Below are positions 61,575-64,000 of a stretch of DNA of 64,000 nucleotides, one piece after another (positions within the stretch are counted from its first letter, which is position 1; each line of letters starts with the position of its first letter). A program made the translations under genes and the position numbers. Source of the DNA: Pedobacter metabolipauper (GTDB lineage: Bacteria; Bacteroidota; Bacteroidia; Sphingobacteriales; Sphingobacteriaceae); assembly GCF_004362715.1 (NCBI RefSeq), contig NZ_SNYC01000010.1, positions 19,888 to 83,887 of the forward strand. The letters are read 5' to 3'. The notes beneath the pieces were generated by a model, which saw only the letters and a program-made list of their open reading frames with translations, did no database searches and was not told the origin of the DNA.

Positions 61575-62795
61575 TTAAATTACTGCATACTTACTTTTAA
61601 GCGTTGCCATGTCAGCACTAACTTTAATATCAGTATTTTAGCATAGTGTTGTGTAGTCTGAATATTTGTATGCCCGAGCATTTTAGAAACGCTTTCTATA
61701 GGTATTCCATTCAATAGGGTTACTGTTGTGGCAAATGTATGCCTAGCAATATGGAAAGTGATCTGCTTCTGTATACCACAGAAGTCGGCAATCTCTTTTA
61801 AATAACTGTTCATTTTCTGGTTACTTGATACTGGTAGTAACATTCCTGTATTCAAGCATATCCGATTATTCTGGTATTGATTTAGTATGGTAGAGGCAGC
61901 AGGCAACAAAGGAATGCGGGAAGGAACATTTGTTTTTTGCCTCTTAATAGAGATCCACTTTTCACCATCAATGCCAGTTACAATATCGCCTCTTTTTAAA
62001 TTCTTAACATCTACATAGGCAAGGCCAGTGTAACAACAGAATAAAAACACATCTCTTACTTGCGCTAATCTTCCAGAAGTCAGCGGCTTATTGGCTATCT
62101 GATTTATTTCTTCCTCATTAAGGTAAACCCGATCAACCTTTTTAATCTTGTTTTTATAGTTTTGAAATGGGTCGGTAGCCAGCAATCCGCTGGAAAGGCA
62201 AATGCGAATAATCTTGCCGAAGTTCTTCAAGTATTTCACCGCAGAATTATTAGCGCATTTTCGTACAGATCGTAAGTAAAAATCGTATTCAGTTATAAAA
62301 AATAGCACGGTTTACTTTTCTAATGTCTATATCACTGACCTTGTATTTCCATTGTAAAAACTCAACGCTATGCTTTAATGAGGTTCTGTAACGCTCCGCA
62401 GTACCTTTAGAGAACTCAGAACCTACTAATGTTTCCATTTTGTGGTTGTGATCTTTAAATACATCGATTAAGGTGCATTGTTTTCCTATTTTTCCTTGAA
62501 ATTGATCTCGCAAACGCTCGGCTGTAATGGCATCATCCTTTTCAGTTAATTGCCGACGTGCTTCAAATACCTTGTTTTGCAGGTTGTCCAAATATGCATT
62601 AAAGGATTTCATTTCTTCTTTCTTACCATTGCCCCGACCAGAAATTGCATTCCATTGTAAAGGTTCGCAACTACGGCCAGTGGTAACTTCTGAACGATTA
62701 CCATTTACTGTAATTCGAAGATAGATAGGAGCAACGCCCTTTTGATAATTTTTTGGCTTCTTCATGTAGAAGAGCAAGCTGAAATTGGTTTTCAT
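61575..62795 (-). pseudogene. Tyrosine recombinase/integrase with two frameshifts
   Basis: The protein begins at MKTNFSLLFYMKKPKNY (62795) with the SAM-like arm region common to Bacteroidota integrases. At about 62300 a T6 run splits the frame: with five T residues NRAIFITEYDFYLR would be continuous. The catalytic part shows CYTGLAYVDVKNL, where the first Arg seems replaced, then HIARHTFAT, MLGHTN and HYAKI with the nucleophile Tyr. Near the end, one lost base turns the expected LDIKVSADMATLKSKYAV into a different tail. Without correction this enzyme would not be made. Confidence 0.82.
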
Positions 62796-62953
62796 AATGT
62801 TAAACATTAATAGTGAACAACCCGAGCCCGATTTTCGGGCAAGAGCTGCATCGCAGATAAAAAGCAATAAGAATCAACGATGCAAATTTAGCTTTGCAGT
62901 AACTAGATGTCAAGATGTTTAGTCTGGTAACCTGTTTAATGTCAGTTTTTTAT

Positions 62954-62998
62954 GAGTGATTCGGTGAGTAAATTTTCAATTTACTCACCGAATCACTC
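62954..62998. repeat. Perfect palindrome at the right island end, containing candidate attR
   Basis: A 21-bp inverted repeat around a 3-base loop: the left arm begins GAGTGATTCGGTGAGTAAA (62954) and the right arm is its exact complement ending ACTCACCGAATCACTC at 62998. The right arm contains the 17-base direct repeat also found at 50540. It may be an integrase recognition site, an operator or a strong transcription terminator. Confidence 0.8.
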
Positions 62999-63088
62999 AC
63001 CTATAGGATCGGAATTTTGGATCAATCCCAAATGTTGTGGAGCAGCGTTAAAATTTTAGCTTTGCGTTTTTAAACCACATTATCATTT

Positions 63089-63454
63089 ATGCCGTCATCT
63101 ACTGCCTCTTTGCTCAGATTATTTCTACCAGATTTTATATTAGAGAATTTTGAATTCAAGGGTGTTATTGAAGATTCTGAGACTTTCCACATAGAGCTTG
63201 AAGAACTCAATACCCTTCCTTCGGAATGGAGCAATATTAAAGTACTGTCCAAAGGATTCTTTGCTGAAATTGTGATCCAGGATTTTCCTATCCGTGGACA
63301 TAAAGTGTTTTTTCATATCAGACGGCGCAGATGGCTTAATACAGAGACCGGTTCTGTAATTTACCGGAATTGGACTTTAGTAGAAAAGGGAACGCGAATG
63401 ACAGGGGAATTCGCGGCTTTTTTAAAAGAGATCAATCGATACAGCACCGAGTAG
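63089..63454 (+). CDS. IS transposase N-terminal region (ISAon1/ISL3-like)
   Basis: MPSSTASLLRLFLPDFILEN opens a 121-residue frame with the zinc-less N-terminal region of ISL3-like transposases (VLSKGFFAEIVIQDFPIRGH then FFHIRRRRWLN). The frame ends at 63454 with TAG, and the catalytic part continues in another frame (+1) from 63426. Two-frame transposases of this kind are usual in Bacteroidota ISs. The left terminal repeat is not clear between 63001 and 63088. Confidence 0.8.
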   Translation: MPSSTASLLRLFLPDFILENFEFKGVIEDSETFHIELEELNTLPSEWSNIKVLSKGFFAEIVIQDFPIRGHKVFFHIRRRRWLNTETGSVIYRNWTLVEKGTRMTGEFAAFLKEINRYSTE

Positions 63455-64000
63455 TGTCGATACCATTAGCTCATTCTATGGTGTAAAGGCTAAAAACCTG
63501 CTTCGCCAGTATCGTGACTGCTTAAGTGACTTTAAAGGCTGGGCACAAAAGGCACATTCAAAAAAATGGCTGCTGTTTCCCCAAAATCTGGGTGAACAGC
63601 TCTCCATTGATGAGACCAGTCTGTCCCATGGTGAACTTTATACGATCCTTACCAATAAAGCAGCCAAAGGTAAGAAAGGTGCCATCGTTGCTATTGTAGC
63701 AGGTACTAAAGCAGAAACGGTAATCTCGGTACTGCACAGGATCCCGGAAAGGGCCAGGAAAAAAGTTACTGATGTCACCCTGGATATGGCAGGTAATATG
63801 GAGCTGATCTGTAAAAGGTGCTTTCCGCAGGCAACCCGGGTAACTGATCGTTTCCATGTACAGAAACTGGCTACTGAGGCTTTACAGGAAATGCGGATCA
63901 AACACAGATGGGAATCAATGGATATAGAAAATGAAGCCCTGGAACATTCCAAAAAGACAGGTATCCCATTTCAACCCGAAGTACTGCACAACGGAGATAC
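63426..64000 (+). CDS. IS transposase catalytic part, ISL3-like DDE (cut by window edge)
   Basis: The frame is open from 63426 to the last base and shows IDETSLSHGE, VTLDMAGNM and VTDRFHVQKLATEALQEMR, the ISL3-like acidic-residue and D-x-FHVxK regions. It has no ATG near its start and overlaps the upstream frame by 29 bases, so it is likely expressed by frameshifting or reinitiation. The C-terminal half is outside the window. Confidence 0.82.

Larger units (their letters stand above)
50540..62999. mobile_element. Defence island / degraded integrative element (about 12.5 kb)
   Basis: It is bounded by the 17-bp direct repeats, is AT-richer to the eye than its flanks, has an integrase near the right end (with two frameshifts), and carries consecutive defence-type modules without metabolic genes. 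No relaxase, mobilisation or phage structural gene is seen, so it is a genomic island and not a conjugative element or prophage. Confidence 0.72.
63089..64000 (+). mobile_element. Insertion sequence of ISL3-like/ISAon1 type, partial
   Basis: The two transposase frames above define the element. Its left boundary is within 63001-63088 and its right end lies outside the window. It lies directly next to the right end of the island. Confidence 0.75.

Noticed and set aside
50540..62999. Prophage or conjugative element
   Set aside because: No phage structural, packaging, relaxase or transfer genes were found between the repeats.
63558..63952. Two minus-strand frames of about 100 codons
   Set aside because: They are antisense to the open transposase frame, which carries recognisable DDE motifs.

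Overview
The window looks like a chromosomal segment from a Bacteroidota organism of the Sphingobacteriaceae type (Pedobacter or a relative). The evidence is SusC/SusD outer-membrane pairs under FecI-type sigma and FecR-type anti-sigma control, TonB-dependent receptors with carboxypeptidase-like N-terminal domains, TlpA/DUF4369 thiol proteins, many small lipoproteins, and promoters of the TTG-N19-TAnnTTTG kind. No name can be given from sequence alone.

Layout. 1-5.4 kb: the 3'-truncated end of an ABC exporter, a five-PAS plus GAF sensor that ends at its histidine helix, and a small pair of genes including a very acidic protein. 5.5-15.5 kb (all minus strand): an uptake operon in the order sigma factor, FecR, SusC, SusD, TlpA. 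A roughly 2 kb block with palindromic repeats and a frameshifted alpha/beta hydrolase splits the sigma gene from its anti-sigma gene. 16-42 kb: metabolic and stress genes (D-lactate dehydrogenase, PRC-barrel, hemolysin III, aldo/keto reductase with AraC regulator, serine hydrolase-TPR, PepSY protein with siderophore receptor, many lipoproteins, an SDR/VOC/Crp/quinone-oxidoreductase cluster, a second siderophore receptor, a YcaQ-type glycosylase). 42-50 kb: TPR and ankyrin-repeat genes, a SUKH immunity-like protein and small envelope proteins.

50.5-63 kb is an AT-rich defence island. It is bounded by a 17-bp direct repeat (50540-50556 and 62983-62999), lies beside a tRNA-Ser-like 3' fragment, and carries a tyrosine integrase with two frameshifts. 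Its cargo, left to right: (i) a DUF3696-type AAA ATPase translationally coupled to an unrecognised partner; (ii) a three-gene operon of a HEPN-like protein, a protein ending in an ssrA-like tail (ENIYTLAA), and a SecB-like chaperone, which looks like a toxin-antitoxin-chaperone module; (iii) a WYL regulator; (iv) an E2-only CBASS operon (patatin phospholipase, CD-NTase ending in glycine, E2-like protein fused to a SEC-C zinc motif); (v) a nucleotidyltransferase/HEPN gene broken at an A7 slippery run; (vi) a large folded palindrome; (vii) an XRE regulator followed by two coupled unknown genes. An ISL3-like (ISAon1-type) insertion sequence begins just outside and runs off the window.

The strongest candidates for undescribed biology are modules (i) and (ii), the E2-SEC-C fusion, and the interspersed palindromic repeat family. 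Four coding frames are broken, several at homopolymers, so sequencing error must be excluded before the genes are called pseudogenes.
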